A stretch of DNA of 23,672 nucleotides from an uncultured Eubacteriales bacterium (lineage in GTDB: Bacteria; Bacillota; Clostridia; Oscillospirales; Oscillospiraceae), in NCBI GenBank assembly GCA_900546255.1, contig URCB01000027.1:1-23672 (forward strand), given 5' to 3'. Positions within the stretch are counted from its first letter, which is position 1. Every line of letters starts with the position of its first letter. This document shows, piece after piece, positions 5,812 to 13,846 of this stretch. The notes below the pieces were generated by a model. That model ran no database searches. It was not told where the DNA came from and saw only the letters and a list, made by a program, of their open reading frames with translations. Made by a program: the position numbers and the translations under genes.

Positions 5812-5828
5812 AGGAGGAACACAGCAAC

Positions 5829-6140
5829 ATGGCACAGAACGAAATGATTCGGATCCGCCTGAAGGCCTATGACCATCAGCTGATCGACCAGAGCGCAGAG
5901 AAGATCGTGGAAACCGCCAAGAGAACCGGCGCCACCGTCTCCGGCCCCATCCCCCTGCCCACCAAGAAGGAGGTCGTCACCATCCTTCGCGCCGTCCACA
6001 AGTATAAGGACAGCCGGGAGCAGTTCGAGCGCCGCACCCACAAGCGCCTGATCGACATCAACAACCCCAGCCCCAAGACCGTGGAAGCGCTGATGAGTCT
6101 GGATCTGCCCGCCGGTGTGGAAATCGAGATCAAGCTCTGA
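5829..6140 (+). CDS. rpsJ: 30S ribosomal protein S10 (NusE)
   Basis: S10 of the 30S subunit head; as NusE it also joins NusB and NusG in transcription antitermination and transcription-translation coupling. The 103-residue length is standard. The family core is evident: [14 protein letters not shown] at the start, [14 protein letters not shown] in the middle and [11 protein letters not shown] later. The start is ATG 5829, with AGGAGG (5812-5817) 11 nt upstream, somewhat far. It is the first gene of the S10 operon and lies behind the structured leader. A spacer of 151 nt separates it from rplC, unusually long for this operon. Confidence 0.98.
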   Translation: MAQNEMIRIRLKAYDHQLIDQSAEKIVETAKRTGATVSGPIPLPTKKEVVTILRAVHKYKDSREQFERRTHKRLIDINNPSPKTVEALMSLDLPAGVEIEIKL

Positions 6141-6291
6141 TCCCGCTCCAGACAAACCCACCGACACCCATTACTATGTGTACCCGCTGCCTGTCGCCTT
6201 ATCGTGAGACAGGCGGGTCATGTTGACAAACCAATGACAGCCCAATGGTCACGTTTGCCAACCAATAACCTTAATAAGGAGGAAAACCAAC
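6141..6291 (+). other. Long structured spacer between rpsJ and rplC
   Basis: This 151-nt gap holds a strong hairpin: 6182-6187 and 6191-6195 pair with 6208-6218 (11 bp with a 3-nt bulge), loop of 12 nt. It is followed by a TTGACA (6223-6228) without a matching -10 box, and by three CCAAT motifs before AAGGAGG of rplC. No U tract follows the hairpin, so it is not a terminator. It may be a processing or protein-binding site (inference). Confidence 0.5.
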
Positions 6292-7017
6292 ATGGAAAAG
6301 GCCATCATCGGCAGAAAGATCGGCATGTCCCAGATCTTTGACGAAGCCGGTAAGGTCATCCCGGTCACTGTCATCGAAGCAGGCCCCTGCGTCGTGGTGC
6401 AGAAGAAGACCGAGGAGAAGGACGGCTACAACGCCGTGCAGCTGGGCTTCCAGGACGTGCCCGAGCGGAAGCTCACCAAGCCTGAACAGGGTCACCTGAA
6501 GAAGGCGGAAGTCCCCATGAAGAAAGTGCTCAAGGAATTCAAGCTGGACAAGGCAGCTGAGATGAACGTGGGCGACGAGATTAAGGCCGACACCTTTGCC
6601 AAGGGCGATCACATCGACGTGACCGGCATCAGCAAGGGTAAGGGCTTCCAGGGCGTTATCAAGCGCTGGAACGCCGGACGCGGCCGGATGACCCACGGCG
6701 GCGGCCCCGTCCACCGTCACGCAGGCTCCATGGGTTCCGGTACCGATCCTTCCCGGATCTTCAAGGGCAAGATCGGCGCTGGCCACATGGGTGCTGAGCA
6801 GGTCACCATCCAGAACCTGGACGTGGTGAGCGTGGACCCCGAGTTCAACCTCATCGCAGTCTGCGGCGCCGTGCCCGGGCCCAAGGGCGGCATCGTCTAC
6901 CTGAAGTCCACCGTGAAGACCATCCGGGAGAAGAAGGGCGAGGCCGGCACCAGCGTCAACCCGCAGAAGGCATCTGCCCGCGCCAATCCCCAGAAGGCAT
7001 CCGCCAGAAACCGGTAA
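6292..7017 (+). CDS. rplC: 50S ribosomal protein L3 with C-terminal repeat extension
   Basis: L3 of the 50S subunit, an early assembly protein whose central loop reaches the peptidyl transferase centre. The core ends near residue 209 ([11 protein letters not shown]), as in other bacteria; the glycine/histidine-rich loop [18 protein letters not shown] (131-148) is conserved. The protein is 241 residues, about 30 more than usual. The added tail (210-241) is basic and holds the 8-residue unit NPQKASAR twice (223-230 and 232-239). The two copies differ in four of eight codons, all silently. AGGAGG at 6277-6282 sets the start. Confidence 0.97.
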   Translation: MEKAIIGRKIGMSQIFDEAGKVIPVTVIEAGPCVVVQKKTEEKDGYNAVQLGFQDVPERKLTKPEQGHLKKAEVPMKKVLKEFKLDKAAEMNVGDEIKADTFAKGDHIDVTGISKGKGFQGVIKRWNAGRGRMTHGGGPVHRHAGSMGSGTDPSRIFKGKIGAGHMGAEQVTIQNLDVVSVDPEFNLIAVCGAVPGPKGGIVYLKSTVKTIREKKGEAGTSVNPQKASARANPQKASARNR

Positions 7018-7036
7018 GGAAAGGAGAGTTTGAGAA

Positions 7037-7657
7037 ATGCCTAAAGCAAACGTCTATAATATGGCTGGCCAGCAGGTCGGCGAGGTGGAACTCTCCGAGG
7101 GCGTTTTCGGCGTAGAACCCAACGAGCCCGCCGTCCATGCCGTCGTGGTGAACCACCTGGCCAACTGCCGCCAGGGTACCCAGAGCGCCCTGACCCGCGC
7201 CGAAGTGTCCGGCGGCGGCAAAAAGCCCTGGAGACAGAAAGGTACCGGCCATGCCCGCCAGGGCAGCACCCGTGCGCCCCAGTGGACCCACGGCGGTATC
7301 GTCTTCGCCCCCAAGCCCAGAGATTACAGCTACCGCGTCAACCGCAAGCTGAAGCGGCTGGCTCTGAAGTCCGCCCTCTCCGCCAAGGCCGCCAGCGGCG
7401 ACCTGCTGGTGGTGGATAACCTGGCTCTGGACGAAATCAAGACCAAGAGCATCCAGGCTTTCCTGGACGCTGTGAGCGCCGGCAAGACCATTTTCATCAC
7501 CCCCGAGGTCAATGAAAACGTGTACAAGTCTGCACGGAACATCCCCGGTGTCTCCACCACCACCGCCAAGATCCTCAGCGTCTACGACATCGTCAACGCC
7601 GAGAAGCTGGTCGTCGACCAGAAGGCGCTGGCCATCATCGAGGAGGTGTTCGCATGA
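7037..7657 (+). CDS. rplD: 50S ribosomal protein L4
   Basis: L4 lines the peptide exit tunnel of the 50S subunit; in gammaproteobacteria it is also the feedback regulator of the S10 operon. Length is 206 residues, standard. The tunnel loop [19 protein letters not shown] (near residues 57-75) is intact, and the globular part follows. A GGAAAGGAGAG site precedes ATG 7037. It overlaps rplW by 4 nt (ATGA), so translation is coupled. L4 is one natural candidate for sensing the S10 leader, but nothing in the sequence proves this. Confidence 0.97.
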   Translation: MPKANVYNMAGQQVGEVELSEGVFGVEPNEPAVHAVVVNHLANCRQGTQSALTRAEVSGGGKKPWRQKGTGHARQGSTRAPQWTHGGIVFAPKPRDYSYRVNRKLKRLALKSALSAKAASGDLLVVDNLALDEIKTKSIQAFLDAVSAGKTIFITPEVNENVYKSARNIPGVSTTTAKILSVYDIVNAEKLVVDQKALAIIEEVFA

Positions 7658-7950
7658 AGACAGCATACGACATCATCAGACGCCCTGTGATCACCGAACA
7701 GTCCATGGCGGATACCGAGAATAAGAAGTACGTCTTTGAAGTGTCCAAGGACGCTACCAAGATTGAGATTGCCAAGGCCGTGGAGGAGATCTTCGGCGTG
7801 AAGGTGATCAAGGTCAACACCCTGAACGTCACCGGCAAGCTCAAGCGCACCGGCCGCTATCCCGCCGGCCGCCGGCCCAGCTGGAAAAAGGCTGTGGTCA
7901 CCCTGTCCGACGATTCCAAGTCCATCGAGTTCTTCGAAGGAATGGCTTAA
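7654..7950 (+). CDS. rplW: 50S ribosomal protein L23
   Basis: L23 sits at the exit of the nascent-peptide tunnel and is the main docking site for trigger factor and signal recognition particle. It has 98 residues, standard for Firmicutes, with the typical [14 protein letters not shown] start, the [15 protein letters not shown] strand and the [12 protein letters not shown]-terminal strand. Its ATG overlaps the rplD stop codon; the ribosome-binding site GAGGAGG lies inside rplD. rplB begins 15 nt after its stop. Confidence 0.97.
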   Translation: MKTAYDIIRRPVITEQSMADTENKKYVFEVSKDATKIEIAKAVEEIFGVKVIKVNTLNVTGKLKRTGRYPAGRRPSWKKAVVTLSDDSKSIEFFEGMA

Positions 7951-7965
7951 GGAGGTTAATGCACT

Positions 7966-8802
7966 ATGGCTATTAAGAGCTACAAGCCCACAACGCCTGC
8001 CCGCCGTAACATGACGGTCTCTGCGTTTGAGGGCATCGATAAGAAGGCCAAGCCGGAGCGTAGCCTGACTGAAACTCTGAAGAAGAACGCAGGACGCAAC
8101 AGCTACGGCCGCATCACCGTCCGTCACCGTGGCGGCGGCAACAAGCGCAAGTATCGTATCATCGACTTTAAGCGGGATAAGATGGATATGCCCGCCACCG
8201 TGCTCCGCCTGGAGTACGACCCCAACCGCAGCGCCAACATCGCGCTGGTCCAGTACGAGGATGGGGAGAAGCGTTACATCCTGGCTCCCGTTGGCCTGCA
8301 GGCCGGCGACCAGGTCCTCTCCTCCGCCCAGGCGGATATCAAGCCCGGCAACTGCCTGCCTCTGGCAAACATCCCCACCGGCACCATCCTCCACAACATC
8401 GAGCTCTACCCCGGTAAGGGCGGCCAGCTGGTCCGTTCCGCCGGCACCTCCGCACAGCTCATGGCCAAGGAGGGCGACCAGGCCCAGATCCGTATGCCCT
8501 CCGGCGAGGTGCGCATCGTCCGCCTCAACTGCAAGGCCTCCATCGGCCAGGTTGGCAACATCGATCACGAGAACATCTCCATCGGTAAGGCCGGCCGGAA
8601 GCGCCACATGGGCTGGAGACCCACCGTCCGCGGCTCCGTCATGAACCCCAACGACCACCCCCACGGCGGCGGCGAGGGCAAGTCCCCTGTCGGTCGTCCC
8701 GGCCCTGTTACCCCCTGGGGTAAGCCGGCCATGGGTTACAAGACGCGCAAGAAGAACCACCGCACTGACAAGTTCATTGTCAAGCGCCGCAACGCGAAGT
8801 AA
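7966..8802 (+). CDS. rplB: 50S ribosomal protein L2
   Basis: L2 binds 23S rRNA close to the peptidyl transferase centre and is needed for subunit joining. It has 278 residues, standard. The N-terminal OB-like part ([19 protein letters not shown]) and the SH3-like part are followed by the conserved C-terminal [17 protein letters not shown] segment that contains the invariant histidine of the family. The start ATG 7966 follows AAGGAGG. rpsS starts 14 nt downstream. Confidence 0.98.
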   Translation: MAIKSYKPTTPARRNMTVSAFEGIDKKAKPERSLTETLKKNAGRNSYGRITVRHRGGGNKRKYRIIDFKRDKMDMPATVLRLEYDPNRSANIALVQYEDGEKRYILAPVGLQAGDQVLSSAQADIKPGNCLPLANIPTGTILHNIELYPGKGGQLVRSAGTSAQLMAKEGDQAQIRMPSGEVRIVRLNCKASIGQVGNIDHENISIGKAGRKRHMGWRPTVRGSVMNPNDHPHGGGEGKSPVGRPGPVTPWGKPAMGYKTRKKNHRTDKFIVKRRNAK

Positions 8803-8816
8803 GGAGGCAGTGAAAG

Positions 8817-9089
8817 ATGAGCAGAAGCATCAAGAAAGGCCCGTTTTGCGCCCCCGAGCTTCTTAAGCGGGTCAAGGAAATGAATGAGTCCGGCGACAAG
8901 AAGGTGCTTAAGACCTGGAGCAGAGCCTCCACCATCTTCCCGGCTTTCGTCGGCCACACCATCGCCGTCCACGATGGCCGCAAGCACGTGCCCGTCTATA
9001 TCACCGAGGATATGGTGGGCCACAAGCTGGGTGAGTTCGCCCCCACCCGGACCTTCCGCGGCCACGCCGGCAGCAAGACTGGTAAGTAA
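8817..9089 (+). CDS. rpsS: 30S ribosomal protein S19
   Basis: S19 lies in the 30S head, next to S13, and contacts the A-site tRNA region. It has 90 residues. The family start SRSIKKGPF and the conserved [21 protein letters not shown] and [16 protein letters not shown] blocks are present. Preceded by AAGGAGG and 14 nt from rplB; rplV follows after 14 nt. Confidence 0.98.
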   Translation: MSRSIKKGPFCAPELLKRVKEMNESGDKKVLKTWSRASTIFPAFVGHTIAVHDGRKHVPVYITEDMVGHKLGEFAPTRTFRGHAGSKTGK

Positions 9090-9103
9090 GGAGGAGAGAG
9101 AAC

Positions 9104-9439
9104 ATGGTAGCAAAAGCGCACGCAAGATATCTGCGGATCTCTCCCCGTAAGGTGAAGATCGTCGCGGACCTGATCCGCGGGAAGAGCCTTCCCCAGGCCA
9201 CCGGCATCCTGCTGACCACCCCCAAGGCAGCTTCCGAGCCCCTTCTGAAGCTCCTCAACAGTGCGGCGGCCAACGCAGAGAACAACCACAAGATGGACCC
9301 CGAGAAGCTCTATGTCTCCGAGGTCTTTGCGACCCCCGGCCCCATCATCAAGCGCATCATGCCTCGCGCCCAGGGCCGTGCCTATCGCATCAATAAGAGA
9401 ACCTCTCACGTCACCATCGCCGTGGCGGAGAAGGAATAA
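9104..9439 (+). CDS. rplV: 50S ribosomal protein L22
   Basis: L22 spans the 50S subunit, and its long beta-hairpin forms part of the exit-tunnel wall with L4. It has 111 residues, standard. The conserved ARYLRISPRKVKIVADLIRG start is seen, and the hairpin PRAQGRAYRINKRTSHVTI lies near residues 88-106; mutations there give macrolide resistance in other species. AAGGAGG precedes ATG 9104. Confidence 0.98.
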   Translation: MVAKAHARYLRISPRKVKIVADLIRGKSLPQATGILLTTPKAASEPLLKLLNSAAANAENNHKMDPEKLYVSEVFATPGPIIKRIMPRAQGRAYRINKRTSHVTIAVAEKE

Positions 9440-9454
9440 GGGAGGAGGCAGATT

Positions 9455-10288
9455 ATGGGACAGAAAGTAAATCCCCACGGCCTGCGCGTGGGCGTCATTA
9501 AGGACTGGGATTCCCGCTGGTATGCCCGCAACGAAAAAGTGGGCGACCTGGTCGTGGAAGACTACAAGCTGCGGAAGTACCTGAAGAAGACCCTGTATTC
9601 CGCCGGCATCCCCAAGATCGAAATTGAGCGGGACAACGCCAAGATCAAGATCTATCTCCACTGCGCCCGCCCCGGCGTGGTCATCGGCAAGGGCGGCACC
9701 GAGATCGAGCGCCTGCGCCTGGAGCTGGAGAAGAAGCTGGGCAAGCCCGTGGCTCTGAACATCGTGGAGGTTAAGACCCCCGATACCGACGCCCAGCTGG
9801 TGGCCGAGAACATCGCCCAGCAGCTGGAGAAGCGGATCTCCTTCCGCCGGGCCATGAAGAACAGCATGGGCCGCGCCATGCGGATGGGCGCCCGCGGCAT
9901 CAAGGTCATGTGCTCCGGCCGTCTGGGCGGGGCTGAGATCGCCCGCAGCGAGTGCTATCACGATGGCACCATCCCCCTGCAGACCATCCGCGCCGACATC
10001 GACTACGGCTTTGCTGAGGCTGCCACCACCTACGGCCGCATCGGCATCAAGGTTTGGATCTACAAGGGCGAGGTTCTCAGCCAGACCCTCCGCACCACCC
10101 CCCGCACCCTGGACACCAAGAACTTCAAGGAGCGCTCCGACCGTCCTCGCCGCCGCGACGGCAGAGGCGGCTACAACCGCGACCGTAAGCCCGGCTATGG
10201 CAACCGTCCGCAGGGTGGTTACAACAACAACCGTGGTCCCCGGCCCGCTGCCGGCGGATCTGCTCCCAAGGAAGGAGGCAAAGCCTAA
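9455..10288 (+). CDS. rpsC: 30S ribosomal protein S3 with Gly/Arg/Asn-rich tail
   Basis: S3 forms part of the mRNA entry channel of the 30S subunit and contributes to mRNA unwinding. The type II KH domain includes GVVIGKGG (74-81), and the C-terminal S3 domain extends to about residue 212 (EVLSQTLRT). The protein is 277 residues; the last 55-60 form a low-complexity tail rich in Arg, Gly, Asn, Tyr and Pro ([20 protein letters not shown] region), resembling RGG RNA-binding tails. Such tails occur in several Clostridia, whereas Bacillus S3 ends near 218. Its TAA overlaps the rplP ATG by 1 nt. Confidence 0.97.
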   Translation: MGQKVNPHGLRVGVIKDWDSRWYARNEKVGDLVVEDYKLRKYLKKTLYSAGIPKIEIERDNAKIKIYLHCARPGVVIGKGGTEIERLRLELEKKLGKPVALNIVEVKTPDTDAQLVAENIAQQLEKRISFRRAMKNSMGRAMRMGARGIKVMCSGRLGGAEIARSECYHDGTIPLQTIRADIDYGFAEAATTYGRIGIKVWIYKGEVLSQTLRTTPRTLDTKNFKERSDRPRRRDGRGGYNRDRKPGYGNRPQGGYNNNRGPRPAAGGSAPKEGGKA

Positions 10289-10731
10289 TGCTGCTGCCCA
10301 AGAGAGTCAAATACCGCCGCGTCCACCGTGGCCGCCTGAAGGGCAAGGCCACCCGCGGCAACACCGTGACCTACGGTGATTTTGGTCTGCAGGCCCTGGA
10401 GCCGGCATGGATCACCAGCAACCAGATCGAGGCCGCCCGTGTGGCTATGACCCGTTACACCAAGCGTGGCGGTAAGGTTTGGATCAAGATTTTCCCCGAC
10501 AAGCCCATCACCGAGAAGCCCGCTGAGACCCGCATGGGTTCCGGTAAAGGCTCCCCCGAGTACTGGGTGGCCGTGGTGAAGCCCGGCCGGGTGATGTTTG
10601 AGATCGCCGGCGTCTCCGAGGAGGTCGCCCGCGAGGCCCTGCGTCTGGCCAGCCACAAGCTGCCCATCAAGACGAAGATCGTGGCCAAGGAAGAAACGGC
10701 CCCTGAGAGCGAGAATGGTGGTGAAGCATGA
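10288..10731 (+). CDS. rplP: 50S ribosomal protein L16
   Basis: L16 organises the A-site side of the 50S peptidyl transferase region. It has 147 residues; the start [19 protein letters not shown] and the central [20 protein letters not shown] are characteristic. The C-terminal end has a few extra acidic residues ([13 protein letters not shown]). The start codon shares a base with the rpsC stop and uses AAGGAAGGAGG inside rpsC. It overlaps rpmC by 4 nt. Confidence 0.98.
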   Translation: MLLPKRVKYRRVHRGRLKGKATRGNTVTYGDFGLQALEPAWITSNQIEAARVAMTRYTKRGGKVWIKIFPDKPITEKPAETRMGSGKGSPEYWVAVVKPGRVMFEIAGVSEEVAREALRLASHKLPIKTKIVAKEETAPESENGGEA

Positions 10732-10928
10732 TGAAGGCAAACGAGGTACGCAAGCTGTCTTCCGCTGATCTGGAAAAGAAGCTGACCGAACTGAAGAAGG
10801 ACCTGTTCCAGCTCCGTCTCCAGCATGCCACCAATCAGCTGGAAAACCCTGTCCGCATTTCCGAAGTGAAGCGTGACATTGCCAGAGTCAAAACCATCAT
10901 CCGTGAGCAGCAGCTCGCTGGCCAGTAA
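10728..10928 (+). CDS. rpmC: 50S ribosomal protein L29
   Basis: L29 is a small two-helix protein next to L23 at the tunnel exit. It has 66 residues, with the usual [20 protein letters not shown] first helix and [18 protein letters not shown] second helix. There are two adjacent ATG codons (10728 and 10731); the first overlaps the rplP stop and the upstream purine-rich GGTGGTGAAG is a weak site, so translation is probably coupled. Either ATG may be used. Confidence 0.97.
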   Translation: MMKANEVRKLSSADLEKKLTELKKDLFQLRLQHATNQLENPVRISEVKRDIARVKTIIREQQLAGQ

Positions 10929-10942
10929 GGAGGAACGGAATC

Positions 10943-11206
10943 ATGCCTGAGAACAGAACTTCTTCCCGTAAGACCAGAGTCGGCCTGGTGGTTTCGGACA
11001 AGATGGATAAGACCGTGGTGGTGGCCATTGCCGACCGTGTGGCCCACCCCCTGTATAAGAAGATCGTCAAGAGAACCTATAAGCTGAAGGCCCATGACGA
11101 GAACAACACCTGCGGCATCGGCGACAGAGTGCGCGTCATGGAGACCCGCCCTCTGTCCAAGGATAAGAGATGGCGCGTGGTGGAAATCATCGAAAAGGCG
11201 AAGTAA
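10943..11206 (+). CDS. rpsQ: 30S ribosomal protein S17
   Basis: S17 is an OB-fold 16S rRNA-binding protein needed early in 30S assembly. It has 87 residues with the standard [20 protein letters not shown] start and the [19 protein letters not shown] end. Preceded by AAGGAGG; 14 nt from rpmC and 13 nt from rplN, the junction between the classic S10 and spc groups, where no promoter or terminator is visible. The two groups are therefore one transcript here. Confidence 0.98.
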   Translation: MPENRTSSRKTRVGLVVSDKMDKTVVVAIADRVAHPLYKKIVKRTYKLKAHDENNTCGIGDRVRVMETRPLSKDKRWRVVEIIEKAK

Positions 11207-11219
11207 GGAGGTGCCGTAA

Positions 11220-11588
11220 ATGATCCAGCAGGAAACCTATCTGAAGGTGGCGGACAATACCGGCGCCAAGGAAATCAAGACCATCCGCGTGCTGGGCGGC
11301 TCTTCCCGCAAGTACGCGAACATCGGCGACGTGGTGGTGGCTTCCGTGCGGAAGGCTGCCCCCGGCGGCACCGTGAAGAAGGGCGACGTCGTCCGCGCTG
11401 TGGTGGTTCGCTCCGCCAGAGGCGTGCGTCGGGCAGACGGCAGCTACATCCGCTTCGACGAGAATGCGGCCGTTCTGATCAAGGACGACAAGAACCCCAG
11501 AGGCACCCGTATCTTTGGCCCGGTCGCCCGTGAGCTGCGCGATAAGGATTACATGAAGATCCTGTCCCTGGCTCCCGAAGTACTGTAA
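11220..11588 (+). CDS. rplN: 50S ribosomal protein L14
   Basis: L14 lies at the subunit interface of the 50S and forms bridges with 16S rRNA. It has 122 residues, exactly the family length, with [19 protein letters not shown] at the start and [20 protein letters not shown] near the end. AAGGAGG precedes ATG 11220. It opens the spc group. Confidence 0.98.
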   Translation: MIQQETYLKVADNTGAKEIKTIRVLGGSSRKYANIGDVVVASVRKAAPGGTVKKGDVVRAVVVRSARGVRRADGSYIRFDENAAVLIKDDKNPRGTRIFGPVARELRDKDYMKILSLAPEVL

Positions 11589-11602
11589 GGGAGGGTACAA
11601 AG

Positions 11603-11920
11603 ATGATGAATAAAATGAGCATTAAGAAGGACGATACCGTGGTGGTCATCACCGGCAAGGACAAGGGCCAGCGCGGAAAAGTCCTGAAGGTCATCCCCAA
11701 GGAGGGGAAGGTGGTGGTGGAGAAGATCAACATGGTCTCCCGCCACACCCGGCCCCGCAAGCAGGGGGAAGAGGGCGGCATCATCCAGAAGGAAGCCCCC
11801 CTGTACGCCTGCAAGGTGATGCGCGTCTGCCCCAAGTGCGACAAGCCCACCCGCGCTGCCAGCAAGATCGTGGACGGCAAGAAGGTCCGCGTCTGCAAGC
11901 ACTGCGGCGCTGAAATCTGA
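11603..11920 (+). CDS. rplX: 50S ribosomal protein L24, zinc-ribbon form
   Basis: L24 starts 50S assembly by binding the 5' part of 23S rRNA through a KOW motif ([20 protein letters not shown], residues 9-28). It has 105 residues. The C-terminal part carries two CxxC pairs (Cys76, Cys79, Cys98, Cys101) that form a zinc-ribbon, as in many Firmicutes. GGGAGGG lies 8 nt before the first of two ATG codons (11603, 11606). Confidence 0.97.
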   Translation: MMNKMSIKKDDTVVVITGKDKGQRGKVLKVIPKEGKVVVEKINMVSRHTRPRKQGEEGGIIQKEAPLYACKVMRVCPKCDKPTRAASKIVDGKKVRVCKHCGAEI

Positions 11921-11937
11921 GAGAGGAGGAGTTAACC

Positions 11938-12486
11938 ATGTCTGAAATGCCCAACCTGAAAGCAAAGTACAGAGAAGAAGTGGCTCCTGCTCTCATGCAG
12001 AAGTTCCACTACAAGAGCACCATGCAGATCCCCCGGATCGAGAAGGTCGTGGTGAACGTGGGCTGCGGCGAAGCCCGGGACAATGCCAAGATGCTGGACG
12101 CTGTGGTCCGTGACCTGGGCGTGATCACTGGCCAGAAGGCCATCGTGACCCGCGCCAAGAAGTCCGTGGCCAACTTCAAGGTCCGGGAAGGCATGCCCAT
12201 CGGCGCCAAGGTCACCCTGCGTCAGGACAAGATGTGGGAGTTCCTGGACCGCCTGTTCAACGTGGCCCTGCCCCGTGTCCGCGACTTCCGCGGCATCAAC
12301 CCCAACTCCTTTGACGGCCGCGGCAACTATGCCCTGGGCGTGAAAGAGCAGCTGATCTTCCCCGAAATCGAGTACGATCAGATCGACAAGATCCGCGGCA
12401 TGGACATCGTGATCTGCACCACCGCGGAAACCGACGAAGAGGCAAGAGAGCTGCTGACCCAGATCGGCGCTCCCTTCGGCAAGTAA
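11938..12486 (+). CDS. rplE: 50S ribosomal protein L5
   Basis: L5 binds 5S rRNA and sits in the central protuberance of the 50S subunit, contacting P-site tRNA and S13. It has 182 residues. Landmarks are [17 protein letters not shown], the [15 protein letters not shown] strand, [20 protein letters not shown] and the [18 protein letters not shown] block. AGAGGAGG precedes ATG 11938. Confidence 0.98.
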   Translation: MSEMPNLKAKYREEVAPALMQKFHYKSTMQIPRIEKVVVNVGCGEARDNAKMLDAVVRDLGVITGQKAIVTRAKKSVANFKVREGMPIGAKVTLRQDKMWEFLDRLFNVALPRVRDFRGINPNSFDGRGNYALGVKEQLIFPEIEYDQIDKIRGMDIVICTTAETDEEARELLTQIGAPFGK

Positions 12487-12503
12487 TAGGAGGAGAACCA
12501 GCA

Positions 12504-12689
12504 ATGGCGAAATTATCCATGAAGCTCAAGCAGCAGGCTGAGCCCAAGTTTTCCACCCGCCGCTACAACCGGTGCAAGATCTGCGGCCGTCCCCACGCCT
12601 ACCTGCGTGACTACGGCATCTGCCGGATCTGCTTCCGGGAGCTGGCCCACAAAGGCCAGATCCCCGGCGTGCGGAAGGCTTCCTGGTAA
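12504..12689 (+). CDS. rpsZ: 30S ribosomal protein S14, zinc-binding type
   Basis: S14 of the 30S head. At 61 residues it is the short zinc-binding (C+) type, with Cys24, Cys27, Cys40 and Cys43 around [15 protein letters not shown] and the usual end [11 protein letters not shown]. Many Firmicutes keep a second, zinc-free copy elsewhere; none is seen in this window. ATAGGAGG precedes ATG 12504. It is followed by an unusually long, structured spacer of 177 nt before rpsH. Confidence 0.98.
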   Translation: MAKLSMKLKQQAEPKFSTRRYNRCKICGRPHAYLRDYGICRICFRELAHKGQIPGVRKASW

Positions 12690-12866
12690 TTTGTATGGTA
12701 CAGCCGGACCGGATGCCCCAACCATCCGGTCGGCTTTCCCATAACTATGTCCCCGCAGCCTGCGGGGGCCTGTCCCCAGCCAGCGGCAATAGGTCGGTTC
12801 CGGCGAGACCCGATACCTTGCCGCCGATACAGGCACTGCCTGTAATCTTATAGGAGGTATTACCCT
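12690..12866 (+). promoter_or_regulatory. Structured 177-nt spacer between rpsZ and rpsH
   Basis: Four hairpins stand in a row: 12702-12715 with 12723-12735 (13 pairs with one bulged G, then TTT); 12751-12757 with 12761-12767 (CCCCGCA/TGCGGGG); 12783-12797 with 12810-12824 (GCGGCAA/TTGCCGC plus GGT/ACC and CGG/CCG, small bulges); and 12829-12833 with 12839-12843, part of the 15-nt palindrome ACAGGCA-C-TGCCTGT. No start codon with a ribosome-binding site is seen before rpsH. This spacer is normally short. S8 is the feedback repressor of the spc genes in E. coli, so an S8-binding or processing role is a reasonable inference, not shown. Confidence 0.55.
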
Positions 12867-13268
12867 ATGCACATTACCGATCCCATTGCGGATATGCTCA
12901 CCCGTATCCGCAACGCGAACAACGCCAAGCATGACACCGTCGACATCCCCGCATCCAACATGAAGAAGGCCATTGCCCAGATCCTGCTGGACGAGGGTTA
13001 CATCAAGGCCTTCCAGCTGGTGGACGACGGTACCCAGGGCGTGATTCACGTGACCCTGAAGTACAACAACCCCGGCAAGGAGAAAGTGATCTCCGGCCTG
13101 CGCCGCGTCTCCAAGCCCGGCCTGCGGGTGTATGCCGGTGCAGATGAGCTGCCCCGCGTCCTGCGCGGCCTGGGGGTTGCCATCGTGTCCACTTCCAAGG
13201 GCATCATGACCGACAAAGCTGCTCGGGCAGCCCACGTCGGCGGCGAAGTCCTGGCATTCGTCTGGTAA
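12867..13268 (+). CDS. rpsH: 30S ribosomal protein S8
   Basis: S8 is a primary 16S rRNA-binding protein of the 30S platform and, in E. coli, the translational repressor of the spc operon. It has 133 residues; [14 protein letters not shown] at the start, [20 protein letters not shown] in the middle and the C-terminal [26 protein letters not shown] rRNA-binding region are conserved. ATAGGAGG precedes ATG 12867. It lies directly behind the structured spacer. Confidence 0.98.
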   Translation: MHITDPIADMLTRIRNANNAKHDTVDIPASNMKKAIAQILLDEGYIKAFQLVDDGTQGVIHVTLKYNNPGKEKVISGLRRVSKPGLRVYAGADELPRVLRGLGVAIVSTSKGIMTDKAARAAHVGGEVLAFVW

Positions 13269-13283
13269 GGAGGAGAGATAACT

Positions 13284-13829
13284 ATGTCGAGAATCGGTAG
13301 AGCGCCCATCTCTCTCCCCAACAATGTGGAAGTGACCTTGGGCGAAGGCAATCTGGTCACCGTCAAGGGCCCCAAGGGCACCCTGACCCAGAAGCTCAGC
13401 GAGAAGATGACCCTGACCCAGGAGGGCAACGTCATCCACGTGACCCGCCCCAACGATGAAAAGGAAAACCGTGCCCTGCATGGCCTGACCCGCACCCTGC
13501 TGAACAACATGGTGGTGGGTGTCACCGAGGGTTACAAGAAGGAGCTGGACGTCAACGGCGTCGGCTACCGTGTGGCCAAGGAAGGCAAGAAGCTGACCAT
13601 GAACATCGGCTACTCCCACCCCGTGGTGATGGAGGAGACCGACGGCATTACCATTGAGGTCCCCAGCCCCAACAAGATCATCATCAGCGGCACCGACAAG
13701 CAGAAGGTCGGCCAGTTCGCCGCCGAGGTGAGAGGGAAGCGGCCCCCGGAACCCTACAAGGGCAAGGGCATCAAGTATACTGACGAGGTCATCCGCCGTA
13801 AGGAAGGCAAGACCGGCGTGAAGAAGTAA
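13284..13829 (+). CDS. rplF: 50S ribosomal protein L6
   Basis: L6 binds 23S rRNA near the GTPase-associated centre and is needed for late 50S assembly. It has 181 residues formed by two repeated alpha/beta domains; the start [18 protein letters not shown] and the C-terminal [19 protein letters not shown] signature are present. AAGGAGG precedes ATG 13284. Confidence 0.98.
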   Translation: MSRIGRAPISLPNNVEVTLGEGNLVTVKGPKGTLTQKLSEKMTLTQEGNVIHVTRPNDEKENRALHGLTRTLLNNMVVGVTEGYKKELDVNGVGYRVAKEGKKLTMNIGYSHPVVMEETDGITIEVPSPNKIIISGTDKQKVGQFAAEVRGKRPPEPYKGKGIKYTDEVIRRKEGKTGVKK

Positions 13830-13846
13830 GAAAGAGGTGTGCCTAA

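Larger units (their letters stand above)
5561..5828 (+). promoter_or_regulatory. Structured leader RNA of rpsJ (probable attenuator)
   Basis: A leader of about 268 nt with many pairings: a 5' hairpin (5561-5576); a stem 5590-5596/5617-5623 capped by CGGT-GCAA-ACCG with a GNRA loop (5601-5612); a long-range helix 5645-5659/5757-5770 of 14 bp with one G-U and one bulged C; inside it, hairpins 5663-5669/5675-5681, 5694-5702/5710-5718 and 5736-5742/5751-5757. It is followed by a hairpin 5769-5777/5797-5805 with six T (5806-5811), and then the AGGAGG of rpsJ. The long-range helix shares 5769-5770 with the last hairpin, so the two compete. The pairings are read from sequence; the regulatory role and the ligand, perhaps a ribosomal protein, are inferred. 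I do not recognise it as a named RNA family. Confidence 0.6.

Noticed and set aside
6223..6251. TTGACA in the rpsJ-rplC spacer as an internal promoter
   Set aside because: At 16-18 nt spacing the possible -10 boxes are ATGGTC, TGGTCA and GGTCAC, none close to TATAAT.
10190..10260. Short GGTTAC/AACAAC-like repeats in the 3' end of rpsC as a nucleotide repeat element
   Set aside because: They are codons of the low-complexity Gly/Asn/Tyr tail, not an independent repeat.
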